64,000 bases of DNA from NCBI GenBank assembly GCA_011364925.1, contig RDOA01000015.1, positions 1 to 64,000 of the forward strand, given 5' to 3'. Position 1 is the stretch's first letter; each line of letters opens with the position of its first letter. Positions 33,841-44,090 of the stretch are shown here, piece after piece. The stretch comes from Promethearchaeota archaeon (lineage in GTDB: Archaea; Asgardarchaeota; Lokiarchaeia; Sigyniarchaeales; SOKP01). The translations under genes and the position numbers were made by a program. The notes under the pieces were generated by a model. That model saw only the letters and a program-made list of their open reading frames with translations, searched no databases and had not been told where the DNA came from.

Positions 33841-35826
33841 ATGATCGATCTCACATTAGGAAATTATCCGATAATAATATCTCCGAACTTAGGGAATCCA
33901 ATCTTACTCAATTTAAGAAATAATAAAGACCATTCTCAATTTCCAGTAAAGAATTTATCTTTTAAGGCTCTCGTAATTGCTTCTAAGTCTTATTCAATTA
34001 AAAAAATTTTGGAGAACTTTCACCAGAATCTATTTATACAACCAATTTTGAAGGATAGTGGCGATTTTTCAAAAAGAAGAGGAGAATTGATAGATTTACA
34101 TCTCGTTGAAATTAAAAAAGTTGAAAAACTAGATTTCAGAGACGAACCCGTTTTAGAGGAGGAAAACTGCATTATTTGGGACATATTTAATTGTGTCTTT
34201 AAACATGATGACGTTTTCGGAAAAAGAAAAGAGCTATATAAGATAAAATTAGAAGTGAGAAATCTCCCAAAAATTGAACAATTATTAAAAGATTCTGACA
34301 GAGATTTTCTACTCTTCGATATTGTTCACGATATCCCTAATCTAAGCGAGAATAAGGTAAATTACCATAGTATCGCTGTATTTAATAAAGATTGGAAGGA
34401 TTTCAAATTCATACATGCTTCAGATTTTCATGTTGCGAGGAGAAATGATTTCATTATAAATTATTTAAGGGAAAATGTAAGATCTAAATTAGAGAGGTTT
34501 GATTCAAAAGAAAAGAAATTATCAAAGATCGATAAATTTGTGTTAACACGAGATTTTGAATTTAAAGAAGAATTCCAAGAAGAACGATACGAGGAACTAA
34601 GATATGCAAAGTATAATTTCAATTATAGTCTAAGGAAATTAATAGAATTTGCAAATATGGAAGTGTCAGAGAAAAATCTCGATTTCATGCTTATGACGGG
34701 TGATTTAATTGATTATTTAGACATAGCAAGAGGGAATTATCAATACAAAAATAATTATTTAGTGTTTTTAGACATATTGCTTGGTTTGAACAAAGGTCTA
34801 GAAGATCCTCCATACTTGGGTAATGATGATGAATTTATAAATAAACAAGAGATTTTAGTCCCTATTTTTACTATTCCGGGTAATCACGATTACAGAAAAA
34901 ACCATTACGGAATGCGTTTCGGCCAAATTCACAAAATTTTTGGAATGACTCATTCAGATGTAAAAGGATATTACGATCATAAATTTTTCAATTATCTTAC
35001 TGCTCTTAGGGCTAATGAGAGATATTTGAAAGATTATCTCAGATACATAAATCCTAATCTTAATTTTAATCTTAGAATAGGTGAGAATTATAATTTCATT
35101 TTTCTTGATACTGGACAAGACTCTGTAGCAGACATGCATGATTTGCTTAAGGGTGGTCCTAGTACAAAGGGGATTAAAGATTATCAGGTTGACTTATTAC
35201 GAGCGTATATCAAATTAGCACATAATGAAAAGATTATAGTCGTTATGCACACTCCTCCAGTTTCTCCCAATCTTAATGCCAATAAAAGAAGAAAGTATAA
35301 GAAGAAATTAAATATAAAAAATAGGCCACTAAAATGGTCAGATTTCTACGAAGAAAATTTAAAGAGCCACGATGGAACTGGAAGGTTAGATAAAATGTTA
35401 AATCTAAAATATCAGACTATAATGTATAATTGGGCTACTGTCTTGAGGATTTGTACTGGTTCAGATAAGGAAATTAGAAGAAAAGTAGATCTTGTAATTT
35501 GCGGACACACGCATACGTTAAAAGAATATCGTTTGAAAGAGGCAAAAGAAACCGAGCGAATAAATTTTGGGTTCTTGATTTTTCCTATCTACATAGAAGT
35601 ACCGTGTGAAGTATATACTTCTCGATATAGAGATAAATTTAAAGAAATAAAAGATCCAAAAGATTTACAAATTTGGTTTGATGTGAATAAACCCTTTGTT
35701 CTTCAAACGCAAGCAGTTGGACCGCTTTCGGCAAGCTTTAAGTTTAAACCGCCAGGATTTAGACTTTATACAATAAAAGAGAACCAAATAGTTAGTGCAA
35801 AAGTATTTTCATTACATCTAAAGTGA
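33841..35826 (+). CDS. Calcineurin-like metallophosphoesterase, large
   Basis: From the ATG at 33841 the protein has 661 residues; an in-frame TTG five codons earlier is less likely. After about 190 residues of unassigned N-terminus come the dimetal motifs FIHASDFHVARRN, MLMTGDLIDY, IPGNHDYRKN, VVMHTPP and VICGHTHTLKEY, all complete. The enzyme should hydrolyse a phosphodiester or phosphomonoester in the cytoplasm, as no signal peptide is present. The charged insert between the first and second motifs (about 60 residues) is unusual. The N-terminal domain may set specificity. The gene converges with the PfkB kinase gene. Confidence 0.85.
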   Translation: MIDLTLGNYPIIISPNLGNPILLNLRNNKDHSQFPVKNLSFKALVIASKSYSIKKILENFHQNLFIQPILKDSGDFSKRRGELIDLHLVEIKKVEKLDFRDEPVLEEENCIIWDIFNCVFKHDDVFGKRKELYKIKLEVRNLPKIEQLLKDSDRDFLLFDIVHDIPNLSENKVNYHSIAVFNKDWKDFKFIHASDFHVARRNDFIINYLRENVRSKLERFDSKEKKLSKIDKFVLTRDFEFKEEFQEERYEELRYAKYNFNYSLRKLIEFANMEVSEKNLDFMLMTGDLIDYLDIARGNYQYKNNYLVFLDILLGLNKGLEDPPYLGNDDEFINKQEILVPIFTIPGNHDYRKNHYGMRFGQIHKIFGMTHSDVKGYYDHKFFNYLTALRANERYLKDYLRYINPNLNFNLRIGENYNFIFLDTGQDSVADMHDLLKGGPSTKGIKDYQVDLLRAYIKLAHNEKIIVVMHTPPVSPNLNANKRRKYKKKLNIKNRPLKWSDFYEENLKSHDGTGRLDKMLNLKYQTIMYNWATVLRICTGSDKEIRRKVDLVICGHTHTLKEYRLKEAKETERINFGFLIFPIYIEVPCEVYTSRYRDKFKEIKDPKDLQIWFDVNKPFVLQTQAVGPLSASFKFKPPGFRLYTIKENQIVSAKVFSLHLK

Positions 35827-35843
35827 AAAAAGTATAGTATACT

Positions 35844-36806
35844 TTACTTTTGGGATTTCATTAATTCAATAACTTCCTCGAATGATGTGTCTGGCATAGG
35901 ACCGAAAAATTGAACTTTTAATGCACCAGCAGCGTTTGCAAACATTCCTATTTTCTTTAAATCCCACCCTGCTAAGTATCCAACGATAAAGGCTCCATCA
36001 AACGAATCACCTGCACCCGTTGGATCTATTTCCACAGCATTGTAACCGGGAATTTTAATTCCGTTAATATTTTCTCGAGAAAATATAGTACAACCTTCCT
36101 TGCCTTGTTTTAAAACTACCAAATTTAAACCTTTCTCTAATAACTTTTTACATGCATTTATTTCTCCTTTCACTCCCGCTAACATTTCTACTTCTTCTCC
36201 GCTTGGGAATAAGACAGTAGCATTATCTAAGATAGGTTTGGAAATGTCTAAAATCGTGTTTAGATCTAGCATCTCAGGTCTTAAGTTAGGATCAAATGAT
36301 ATTATCACATTTGGATTTATAGTTTTTGCAATTTCTATTGCTTTATAACAGGAATTCCGAGAAATTTTGCTTATTGAAAGGGAACTTCCCATAATATGAA
36401 GAGCTCTAACATTCGAAAAATAATCTTCATTAAGATCTTCTGGAGATACTTGTCCTGCTGCACCCGTTGCGAAAATAAACTTACGAGAACCGTCAGAGTT
36501 ATATTGATTAAACGCAATTCCAGTCGTGCAATTATCATTAACTTTTATCTTGGATACATCAATATGATCAGATCTCAGTTTTTCGAGTATTACCTCACCA
36601 AACTCATCATTTCCAATAGTACCTATAAACCCTGTTGAAAAGTTAAACGGGATCGCCATTCGAGCTACAGTATCTATGTAGATTGCCGGAGCTCCACTAG
36701 GAAATGGTCCATTATATTGATGACCAATTATTCTATGTGGTACATCCTTCTCTGTTCTCATAATTTCAACGAGTAGCTCGCCTAAACAAATAATCTCGGG
36801 ATTCAT
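35844..36806 (-). CDS. PfkB-family carbohydrate kinase
   Basis: The 320-residue protein matches the ribokinase/PfkB family. The start reads PEIICLGELLVEIMR, with YNGPFPSGAPAIYIDTVARMA and FIGTIGNDEFGEVIL, VVLKQGKEGCTIF, and the signature EIDPTGAGDSFDGAFIVGYLAG containing the catalytic aspartate. It phosphorylates a sugar or related alcohol with ATP. Features close to 2-keto-3-deoxygluconate or fructose kinases are not decisive. It is convergent with the phosphoesterase, 17 bases apart, and is divergent from the monooxygenase gene. Confidence 0.9.
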   Translation of the reverse strand: MNPEIICLGELLVEIMRTEKDVPHRIIGHQYNGPFPSGAPAIYIDTVARMAIPFNFSTGFIGTIGNDEFGEVILEKLRSDHIDVSKIKVNDNCTTGIAFNQYNSDGSRKFIFATGAAGQVSPEDLNEDYFSNVRALHIMGSSLSISKISRNSCYKAIEIAKTINPNVIISFDPNLRPEMLDLNTILDISKPILDNATVLFPSGEEVEMLAGVKGEINACKKLLEKGLNLVVLKQGKEGCTIFSRENINGIKIPGYNAVEIDPTGAGDSFDGAFIVGYLAGWDLKKIGMFANAAGALKVQFFGPMPDTSFEEVIELMKSQK

Positions 36807-36971
36807 CTTTAAATTTAAATTTTTTTACTTTTATTAAATTAAAATTAAGGTATCCTATAAATACAAGAGATTTAGAATTTAATTTCTGTATTTAAAGATT
36901 CAAAAAGGTTATTTACTTCATTTCATAATATTTTCATAAGAAAACTATAATTACTTTAATAGGGAAAAAGA

Positions 36972-38006
36972 TTGGGTTTAAAAACTAGCATAACCGAGAT
37001 GTTTGGGATTAAATATCCTATTTTAGCCGCCCCAATGGGTCCATTTTACACCACAGATTTGACTGTAGCTGTTTCTGAAGCAGGAGGTTTAGGGGTTCTC
37101 AGCCATACTAATTTGTTTGGAAAAAGTAGCTTAGCTGAAATGAAGAAAAATATGGAATTTGTTGTAGAGCATACTGATAAACCTTTTGGCTTCAACATAA
37201 GAACCTCAAGATTACAACTTGATGCTCCTGGGCTTTGCAGGGCAATTCCTAGATTCATTAATAATAATCCTAAAATTAAGGAACAGTGTTTATATGTAAT
37301 TACTAGCGCGGGTACTCCAAAGATGCTATATAATAACGCTTTTAATAAATTAAAAGAAGGAGGATCAAATATAAAGCATTTTCACGTTGCTCCTGCTCTC
37401 TGGTTGGCAGATAAGTGTGTAGATGCGGGATGTGATGGAGTTGTCGTTACAGGTTGGGAAGGCGGAGGCCATCAATCGTATGAAAAAATAAGCTCGTTAG
37501 TACTTCTACAACAAGTTAAAACTAAATATCCAGACCTCCCACTAATAGCATGTGGAGGAATTGCTACTGGGGAGGGGATGGCTGCAGCTCTATCGCTTGG
37601 AGCTGGAGGAATTGCTATGGGATCTAGATTTATAGCCTCAAAAGAAAGTGAATTTCACGATAATTATAAAAACATTATTCCTAGCGCAGAAGCAAGTGAT
37701 ACTATATGGGTTACAGGCGTATTAGGTCCTATTCGCCTTTGGAAGAATAATTATTCACAAAATCATGGCGTAGTAAGTTCTAAGGATGAAAAGATGGCTC
37801 TTGAAGCTCAAATTACTCCTGAAAAGGCTTTAAAAGACCAAAAGCATTACGAAATGACGTACAAAGGAAATATTAACGATGGTGCGGTGTTATTAGGACA
37901 AAGTATTGGAGTTATTAAATCTATTGAAAGTGTCAAAGATATCTTGGATAAGATGGTGAAGGATGCCGAGAAAGCTTTAATTAATGCCTCAAAAATGGTA
38001 ATCTAG
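36972..38006 (+). CDS. Nitronate monooxygenase/2-nitropropane dioxygenase-family flavoprotein
   Basis: The 344-residue protein starts at TTG (TTGGGTTTA) because no ATG occurs before the conserved ITEMFGIKYPILAAPMGPF. Other landmarks are AGGLGVLSH, CDGVVVTGWEGGGHQ, LPLIACGGIATGEGMAAALSLGAGGIAMGSRF. These are FMN phosphate-binding and active-site parts of the NMO/FabK-like TIM barrel. The VTGWEGGGH histidine is the expected catalytic base. The natural substrate of archaeal members is unknown; enoyl reductase activity is an alternative. It begins a same-strand run with the small zinc protein and flavin reductase. Confidence 0.88.
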   Translation: MGLKTSITEMFGIKYPILAAPMGPFYTTDLTVAVSEAGGLGVLSHTNLFGKSSLAEMKKNMEFVVEHTDKPFGFNIRTSRLQLDAPGLCRAIPRFINNNPKIKEQCLYVITSAGTPKMLYNNAFNKLKEGGSNIKHFHVAPALWLADKCVDAGCDGVVVTGWEGGGHQSYEKISSLVLLQQVKTKYPDLPLIACGGIATGEGMAAALSLGAGGIAMGSRFIASKESEFHDNYKNIIPSAEASDTIWVTGVLGPIRLWKNNYSQNHGVVSSKDEKMALEAQITPEKALKDQKHYEMTYKGNINDGAVLLGQSIGVIKSIESVKDILDKMVKDAEKALINASKMVI

Positions 38007-38067
38007 TCTGTATAATGGGTAATTTAGATTAATCATAATTTTTTTTAATAATTTAATTTAAAATTAA

Positions 38068-38072
38068 GTGAT
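38068..38072 (+). promoter_or_regulatory. GTGAT-type Shine-Dalgarno for the small zinc protein
   Basis: AAGTGAT stands 4 bases before ATG at 38077. The GTG of this element is itself in frame and would be mistaken for an earlier start. Confidence 0.5.
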
Positions 38073-38076
38073 ATTG

Positions 38077-38328
38077 ATGGGAAGAAAACTAAATAATAGG
38101 AAAAAAGTTGAATTAATAAATGAAGTATTAGATAGATACGACGAAGGTGCGTGTTTATATTGTGGAGGGACTCTAAATGGTGACTTAGAAAGCAGTGACT
38201 TCGATGAGGGTTATTCAGACGACTGGTGTGGCAATTGCGCGAAGGAAATTGATCCTACTGATGACTGGGAAGAAGCATGTTTAATCGCAATTGATAAAGT
38301 AATTCACGATAAAGAATTTAAGCCATAA
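38077..38328 (+). CDS. Small acidic putative zinc-binding protein
   Basis: From the ATG at 38077 the protein has 83 residues (MGRKLNNRKKVELINEVLDR). CLYCGG and, 25 residues later, WCGNCAKE supply two CxxC pairs that could bind one zinc ion. Between and after them the chain is strongly acidic (DLESSDFDEGYSDD, DPTDDWEE). No family was recognised. It lies 70 bases after the nitronate monooxygenase gene and 17 bases before the flavin reductase gene, so it is probably in their operon. Confidence 0.68.
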   Translation: MGRKLNNRKKVELINEVLDRYDEGACLYCGGTLNGDLESSDFDEGYSDDWCGNCAKEIDPTDDWEEACLIAIDKVIHDKEFKP

Positions 38329-38345
38329 GTACTTACGATTTAAGG

Positions 38346-38825
38346 GTGTTTGACTCTTTGTATAAAAGAATAGAGATAAATCCATTTGATTATCTTGACA
38401 GTTTTAACAGAAATACTGCTTTAATGGTTACAATAGATAAAGCAGGTAAATGTAATGTTATGGCGCTAGATTGGAAAAAAATCACTGAGTTTGAAGGTGA
38501 CCCTGTCATTAGAGCTCAAGTAGCGTATAGTCGATATACATATACTTTATTAACCAAGGGAGAAGCCGAATTTACGATTAATATCCCTTCAGAAAGAATT
38601 AATAATGCTGTGGATATAGCTGGATCTTTTTCTGGGAGAAATACCGATAAAATCAAAATGGCGAAATTAGAATTAATTCCCGGTGGAGCAACTAAAGTTC
38701 CTACTTTGAAAAATTGTTTATTGAACTATGAATGCAAGATAATTCATGACGCAAAGTCAGAGATTTCTAGTCATCACTATTTCTATGGTAAAATAATTCG
38801 TGCTTATGGTTCAGTTGATCTATAG
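38346..38825 (+). CDS. Flavin reductase-like (DIM6/NTAB) domain protein
   Basis: The protein, 159 residues from a GTG at 38346, shows YDxLDxFNRNTALMVTIDKAGKCNVMALDW-type opening blocks. QVAYSRYTYTLLTKGEAEFTINIPSE and DIAGSFSGRNTDKI follow, typical of flavin reductase-like FMN proteins. AAGGGTG overlaps the GTG, so a TTG at 38358 (YKRIEINPFDYL) may be the true start instead. Such proteins bind FMN and transfer electrons. They often pair with monooxygenases, in line with the nitronate monooxygenase gene upstream. Confidence 0.8.
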   Translation: MFDSLYKRIEINPFDYLDSFNRNTALMVTIDKAGKCNVMALDWKKITEFEGDPVIRAQVAYSRYTYTLLTKGEAEFTINIPSERINNAVDIAGSFSGRNTDKIKMAKLELIPGGATKVPTLKNCLLNYECKIIHDAKSEISSHHYFYGKIIRAYGSVDL

Positions 38826-38864
38826 AAAAATAGATTCATGCTAACCTTTAATGTCGCAAGCAAT

Positions 38865-39473
38865 TTATTCTTCAGATTCAATAGAAACGAATATCTTATT
38901 AAATACTTGAGGTAGTCCTTCGATTATATTTTTTCTGGAAGCGATAATTAATAGGATTGAAAAAACCGCAGCAACTATGAATTGAAAAAAGTTCCCCGGT
39001 ACTTCTGCTAAAGCAGTAAAAACTCCAAGCCTAAGAATAAATGCTTCGTAAATAAAATAACCAAGAGGAATGAGAATTCCACCAATAATTACAGCTAAAC
39101 CGTCTCGGAGTGAAATTCTTCCTTTACATCCTTTAGGGTTGGAAATTATTCCAATAACGAAACCTTCAATTCCTTTGATAATTAATGTAGCAGGAGCGTA
39201 GATAATGTATGGTCCCGAGAAAAAATCAGCCAACATCGGACCCAAACCGCCAGTAATACCACCTATAATAGGCCCAAATAGGAGAGCTGTAAACATCACG
39301 GTTATATCACCTACATTGATATATCCTCCTGTTGCAGGAATTGGAATTTGAATCCAATAAGTTACTATAAAATTTAAAGCTGTAAAAATGGCTATAATTG
39401 AGATAGATAATACATTGTTGGGTAAAAGATAGCCTAGGAAATTTCGACCTTCCACTATTCTTGTTCTCTCCAT
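38865..39473 (-). CDS. ECF-type transporter substrate-binding (S) component
   Basis: The 202-residue membrane protein has about six hydrophobic segments. A middle region reads GGYINVGDITVMFTALLFGP, then GGITGGLGPMLADFFSGPYI, the fold landmarks of the ECF S-component family. The GPYIIYAPATLIIKGIEGFVIG block continues it. The start is the ATG at 39473 because GTGATT stands just upstream; a GTG at 39485 is part of that ribosome binding site. S components capture vitamins or metals and share EcfA/EcfT energising units, which are not in this window. The ligand cannot be named. No riboswitch was seen in the leader. Confidence 0.82.
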   Translation of the reverse strand: MERTRIVEGRNFLGYLLPNNVLSISIIAIFTALNFIVTYWIQIPIPATGGYINVGDITVMFTALLFGPIIGGITGGLGPMLADFFSGPYIIYAPATLIIKGIEGFVIGIISNPKGCKGRISLRDGLAVIIGGILIPLGYFIYEAFILRLGVFTALAEVPGNFFQFIVAAVFSILLIIASRKNIIEGLPQVFNKIFVSIESEE

Positions 39474-39480
39474 ATTCAAA

Positions 39481-39485
39481 ATCAC
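39481..39485 (-). promoter_or_regulatory. GTGAT-type Shine-Dalgarno for the ECF S component
   Basis: On the minus strand AAGTGATTTTGAAT precedes ATG at 39473 with 7 bases between GTGAT and ATG, parallel to the elements at 12671, 38068 and 56428. Confidence 0.5.
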
Positions 39486-39666
39486 TTACTTAATTATTAT
39501 TTATTTAATTTAAAACTTATCTCTACGCCTTGCGGATTTTTATCAATGGGCAATATTTGGGAAATATATATATTGAATTATTTTTATTATGTCTTCGAAA
39601 TAATCTCTAGATTATTTTTTAACCGCAATTATTAGGGTAATATACTCGAAGAGGTAGGTACTTAAA

Positions 39667-41232
39667 ATGGTTCTTAATAACAACAAGATTGATGATCTAG
39701 AAATCGATAACCTCTTCGAAAGAATTATTGCTTTATACAATGCTCTAATGAAGTCATTTCCTGATTTAGTCGTCATATTAGGATTAGAAGGAAAAATAAT
39801 TAATATTTCTCGTAATGTACAAGATTTTTACACCTCCAAGAATAAAGATGATTTTATAGGCAAAAACATTGTCGAACTTATTGTACCTGAGGATAGAAAC
39901 TTAATCGAAAAAAACCTTGCCGAGGCGTTGTCTCAAGGATTTTTAAAAATGATTGAATACACTTTTTTGGGAGACAATAACACAGATTTTATAGGAGAGC
40001 TAAGTCTTAGTTTGATTAAAGATAAAAATGATAGTCCTAATTTTTTCATTGGGATAATAAGGGATATAACAAATCAAAAAAGGATTGAAAGCGAGTTAAG
40101 AGATAGTAAACAAATGTTCCAGCAAGTAATGGATAATATACCCCAATTAATATCGTGGAAAGACGAAAGCTCAATATATATGGGATGTAATAGTAATTTC
40201 GCTAGAGTTGCAGGACTTGAAAAACCTGCTGAGATAACAGGTAAAACCGATTATGAATTGCCATGGAAAGTTACTGAAGCAGAATCCTTTTATGAAATAG
40301 ATCAATTAGTCATGGATACCAAGAAAACAGAACAACATATAATATTACCTCAACTTCAAGCAGATGGAAAGCAAGCTTGGCTTGATGCAAATAAAATACC
40401 TCTACTTGATTTAAATGATAAGGTAATAGGTTTGTTAAGCACTTACGAAGATATCACAAATAGAATTAAAGGAGAAGAAGCTTTAAAAAAATCTGAAAAG
40501 AGGTATAGGGAAGCATTTAATAGAGCGGAGTTTTATAAAGATGTTTTTGCACACGATGTAAGTAATATTTTGCAAGGTATACTCTCTTCCATCGAGATGT
40601 GTAAATTGGGGTTAAGTAATCCTCATGGGGAAACAAATCTCTCTAAGTTTTATGATATTATTGAAGATCAAGTAAATAGAGGAGTTAAACTTATCTCAAA
40701 CATAAGAAAAATTTCTTCTATTGATGATATGGAGAATTCTTTTATCCCTATTGAACTATGTAAGATTATTAAGATTTCTTTAGAACAGATACACTATCTC
40801 TTCCCAAAGAAAATCATTCAAACTAATTATGAAGCAGAATTCGACGAAATATTTGTAATTGCTAATAATCTTTTTCAAGATGTCGTTGATAATATCCTTC
40901 ATAATGGAGTTAAACATAACAATAGTCCTGTCATTGAAATTTCAGTGTCTATCTCAAAATTAATCAAAGATAATATGAATTACATAAGAATACAATTTAT
41001 AGATAATGGATTAGGAATCTCAGATACCTATAAGTCTATGATCTTTCAAAGAGGGACATTAGATCCAAAAAATTTTTATAGATTAGGGTTAGGTTTATCG
41101 CTAGTTAAAAGGTTAGTTGAAAGTTATGATGGAGAGATTTGGGTTGAAGATCGCGTGGAAGGAGATTATAAGAAAGGAAGTAAATTTATTATATTGATCA
41201 AAGAATATACAATTCTTTCTGAAAATAAATAA
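39667..41232 (+). CDS. PAS-PAS sensor histidine kinase, cytoplasmic
   Basis: The 521-residue protein has two PAS domains. The first spans about 20-140 (FPDLVVILGLEGKIINIS, with its PAC end DITNQKRIESEL). The second spans about 150-275 (FQQVMDNIPQLISWKDESS, ending YEDITNRIKGEEAL). A kinase core follows, with phospho-accepting His296 in FAHDVSNILQGIL, N-box NILHNGVKHNN, G1 FIDNGLGIS and G2 LGLGLSLVKRLVE. No membrane segment is present, so it senses an internal signal. AGGTAGGTAC precedes the ATG. No response regulator lies nearby. The GH20-like gene starts 32 bases after it and may be cotranscribed. Confidence 0.92.
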   Translation: MVLNNNKIDDLEIDNLFERIIALYNALMKSFPDLVVILGLEGKIINISRNVQDFYTSKNKDDFIGKNIVELIVPEDRNLIEKNLAEALSQGFLKMIEYTFLGDNNTDFIGELSLSLIKDKNDSPNFFIGIIRDITNQKRIESELRDSKQMFQQVMDNIPQLISWKDESSIYMGCNSNFARVAGLEKPAEITGKTDYELPWKVTEAESFYEIDQLVMDTKKTEQHIILPQLQADGKQAWLDANKIPLLDLNDKVIGLLSTYEDITNRIKGEEALKKSEKRYREAFNRAEFYKDVFAHDVSNILQGILSSIEMCKLGLSNPHGETNLSKFYDIIEDQVNRGVKLISNIRKISSIDDMENSFIPIELCKIIKISLEQIHYLFPKKIIQTNYEAEFDEIFVIANNLFQDVVDNILHNGVKHNNSPVIEISVSISKLIKDNMNYIRIQFIDNGLGISDTYKSMIFQRGTLDPKNFYRLGLGLSLVKRLVESYDGEIWVEDRVEGDYKKGSKFIILIKEYTILSENK

Positions 41233-41264
41233 ATCTTATTTTTTATTGAGAATAATTTAATCAT

Positions 41265-43859
41265 ATGTATATTTGTGTTAATAACTTAATTCAAACAGAG
41301 CAAAATGTTGAAGAAGTTCTGTTAATTCCCGAACCTCTTCACTTTAAGTTATTGAATTCTAATGGGTTAAAAATTGGTAAAGGAACTTCAATCGTAACTG
41401 ATTTACAAAAAGATGATTTACATTTAATCGACAAATTCTTGATACAATTGAATAAATTAGGATTCAATGGAAATTTAGATGTTATCTATTCTCAAGAATA
41501 TCCAAGAGTTTCTGACGATTCTACATTATTGGGATTGTGCGAAAAATTATTTCCTGAATTAAATATTAAGCTTCTAATGCAGCGTAAATTGGCAATTAAA
41601 CAAGGTTATGTCTTAATTACAGATGGCTCAAGATTATACTTAAAAGGGGAATCCTTACACGGGATTTTTTATGGGATTCAAACGCTAATTCAATTATTAA
41701 ATTCTAATCCAAGCGAAGGATTATTCCCTTCAATAGCAATAGTTGATTTTCCCCTTTTAGAAATTAGAGGTGTTTCTGATGATATTTCAAGAGGCCAAGC
41801 CGCGACAATAGACAATCTTAAGAAGTTTATTCAAGTTCTCAGCCACTTCAAAATAAATCATTATTATCTGGTTTATATGCAAGATATGTTTAGATTTGAA
41901 AATTATCCAGAAATAGGAAAAGGGAGAGGAGGATACACAAAAGCGGAAATAGAAGACTTATTTAAATTTGCGAAGGATAACTTTGTAGAATTAATCCCTA
42001 TATTTCAAACGATCGGGCATTGGGATAATATACTATATCAAGAAAATTTTTGGCAATACGGTGAATTTCCTGGTTCAAATAGTTTGAACATTGCTAACGA
42101 AGAAATTTATCCTATCTTAGATAATATGATAAAGGAATTAAGTGAAGTTTTTAAATCTGAATATTTCCACATAGCAGCTGATGAAAGTTGGGATGTTGGA
42201 AAAGGTAAATCGAAAGAATATATAGAGAAACTCGGAATTGACAAAGCGTATTTGAAACATTACAAGATAATTCATGACATAGTAAAGAAGCACGGGTATG
42301 ATAAAATCATAATATATCACGATATACTTTGCAAATATGATGAAGTGCTTAAAGATTTACCTAAAGATATGATTGTGATGTATTGGAAATACAATATAAA
42401 AGAAAAACATCCACTTTTGGAAAAAATAAAGGAATTTCACCTACCATTCATAGTTAGTCCTTCCATTATGGATTATAATCGCGTTTTTCCATCATTAATT
42501 CGAGCAGAAAAAAATATCACAAATCTAATAAAGGATGGATACAAAAATGGTGCAATAGGTGAAATAACTTCAAGTTGGGGCGATTACTATAACAAAGAAA
42601 TAAGGGAAAATAGAATGTATGGATTTATATACTCGTCTCAAGTAGGTTGGAATCCACAAAAGGGATTTAATATCGTTAAATACTGGAAAAGCTTTTTAAT
42701 TCATTTTTTCGGTATATACGATGAAAAATTGTTTAGAGTAATAAAAATCCTAAGATCAATTGAAAGCGAAAGGCGGTTACATACAAGACCCACATTTTAC
42801 TATAATCACTTTTTTAGCCATCCATACAATAAAAAAAGTTCTACATATAAAAAAAGCTTAAAAACTTCTAAATTCGATAAACTAGTCGAAGAATTGGATG
42901 AATTAATTGCAATATGCAGTGATTTTGAATCAAAAGTATTAAGAAATAAGGAGAACCTTTTAAATCTTGCTTTTGTTGCTAAACACATCAAATTTTATTG
43001 CAGAAAACGTATAAATTCCAGGAAGTTAGTTGACTTTTCCCCTGCTTTGGCAAAAAATGAATACAAACTACTACTAATTCAAGAAATTGAGTCGTTAATA
43101 GATGAGCTAATGGCTCTCTTAAAAGAATACGAATTACTGTGGTTAAAAGTCGCAAAAAAAGAAGGTTTTGCTCCAATAAAAATGAAATACATGTGGTTAT
43201 CTAATTTTTATACGAGTAAAATTGAAAATTTAAAAAATAATATTGAATGGCAAAATCCGAATATACCCAGCAAAACTATATATCTCGATGCAAAAGAACG
43301 GCATCAAATTTCAACGACATACTATAAAAAAAATATTACGATAAATGAAGAGATTGAAACAGCACATATCCAAGTAATGGGAGGAACTTTTGCTAAAGTT
43401 TTTGTAAACGATAATTTTGTGGGTTATGTAATTACTCGTCATTCGCTTAATTATGTAATTCTAAAAAACAATATTAAAATATTTGAGATAAAAGAGTACC
43501 TGAAAGCAGGTGAAAATCAAATTGTTATAGAAAATACCGATTATAGCGGTGGCATTGGATTGATTAACATATATGGTGAGATTCTACTAAAGTCTAATCA
43601 AAAAATTCGAATAGTGTCAGACAAATCTTGGCTAGCTGTAAGAAATCGTGATTTAGAATGGGACAAAGTTAGAAGCTTTGGCTCTCCACCTAAATTTATA
43701 GGAGGACTCTGTTATCCAGATTTTAAAAATAATCAACATTCGTTAGAAAGTGATATGATGACTACATTTAATGCTTTAATTAGTCGCTTTCCAAAAAGAT
43801 TGTATTGGTTATTAAAGGTAGTCATGAAGTTATTTAACCGGTATAATATTATCGAGTAG
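41265..43859 (+). CDS. Glycoside hydrolase family 20-like protein, probably cytoplasmic
   Basis: The 864-residue protein has a GH20b-like alpha/beta N-terminal domain (about 15-155, ending [18 protein letters not shown]). A TIM barrel starts at [15 protein letters not shown] and includes [15 protein letters not shown] and [11 protein letters not shown]. Asp306-Glu307 fit the catalytic D-E pair of hexosaminidases, although the usual H-G-G-D-E is changed. A helical region and a C-terminal beta domain (about 665-830; [28 protein letters not shown]) look like a carbohydrate-binding jelly roll. There is no signal peptide, so it should act inside the cell on amino-sugar substrates. It follows the histidine kinase closely. 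Confidence 0.78.
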   Translation: MYICVNNLIQTEQNVEEVLLIPEPLHFKLLNSNGLKIGKGTSIVTDLQKDDLHLIDKFLIQLNKLGFNGNLDVIYSQEYPRVSDDSTLLGLCEKLFPELNIKLLMQRKLAIKQGYVLITDGSRLYLKGESLHGIFYGIQTLIQLLNSNPSEGLFPSIAIVDFPLLEIRGVSDDISRGQAATIDNLKKFIQVLSHFKINHYYLVYMQDMFRFENYPEIGKGRGGYTKAEIEDLFKFAKDNFVELIPIFQTIGHWDNILYQENFWQYGEFPGSNSLNIANEEIYPILDNMIKELSEVFKSEYFHIAADESWDVGKGKSKEYIEKLGIDKAYLKHYKIIHDIVKKHGYDKIIIYHDILCKYDEVLKDLPKDMIVMYWKYNIKEKHPLLEKIKEFHLPFIVSPSIMDYNRVFPSLIRAEKNITNLIKDGYKNGAIGEITSSWGDYYNKEIRENRMYGFIYSSQVGWNPQKGFNIVKYWKSFLIHFFGIYDEKLFRVIKILRSIESERRLHTRPTFYYNHFFSHPYNKKSSTYKKSLKTSKFDKLVEELDELIAICSDFESKVLRNKENLLNLAFVAKHIKFYCRKRINSRKLVDFSPALAKNEYKLLLIQEIESLIDELMALLKEYELLWLKVAKKEGFAPIKMKYMWLSNFYTSKIENLKNNIEWQNPNIPSKTIYLDAKERHQISTTYYKKNITINEEIETAHIQVMGGTFAKVFVNDNFVGYVITRHSLNYVILKNNIKIFEIKEYLKAGENQIVIENTDYSGGIGLINIYGEILLKSNQKIRIVSDKSWLAVRNRDLEWDKVRSFGSPPKFIGGLCYPDFKNNQHSLESDMMTTFNALISRFPKRLYWLLKVVMKLFNRYNIIE

Positions 43860-44090
43860 TTCCTTAAATCTTAAAAAAATAGAAATTTAAAAATTATTTT
43901 AATTTCTTTATAAATCCTAGCTTAGTTTTGCAACTTTTTTGGGTTGATTTCTAATGTGACTTTGGGTTTGCCGTCAGATGGAATCGATATTCTTTCTATA
44001 TTAAAAAAAGATATTAGATTCGTGAAAAACTTAAGTAGGAGCTTTTGGAATAAAGAAAATAAAATAAATGAAGTTTATATTGAAGATTTT

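Noticed and set aside
39486-39666. Possible riboswitch ahead of the ECF S component or the histidine kinase
   Set aside because: No THI-box, FMN, cobalamin or other known motif could be recognised, and no stable stem was seen in these 181 bases.
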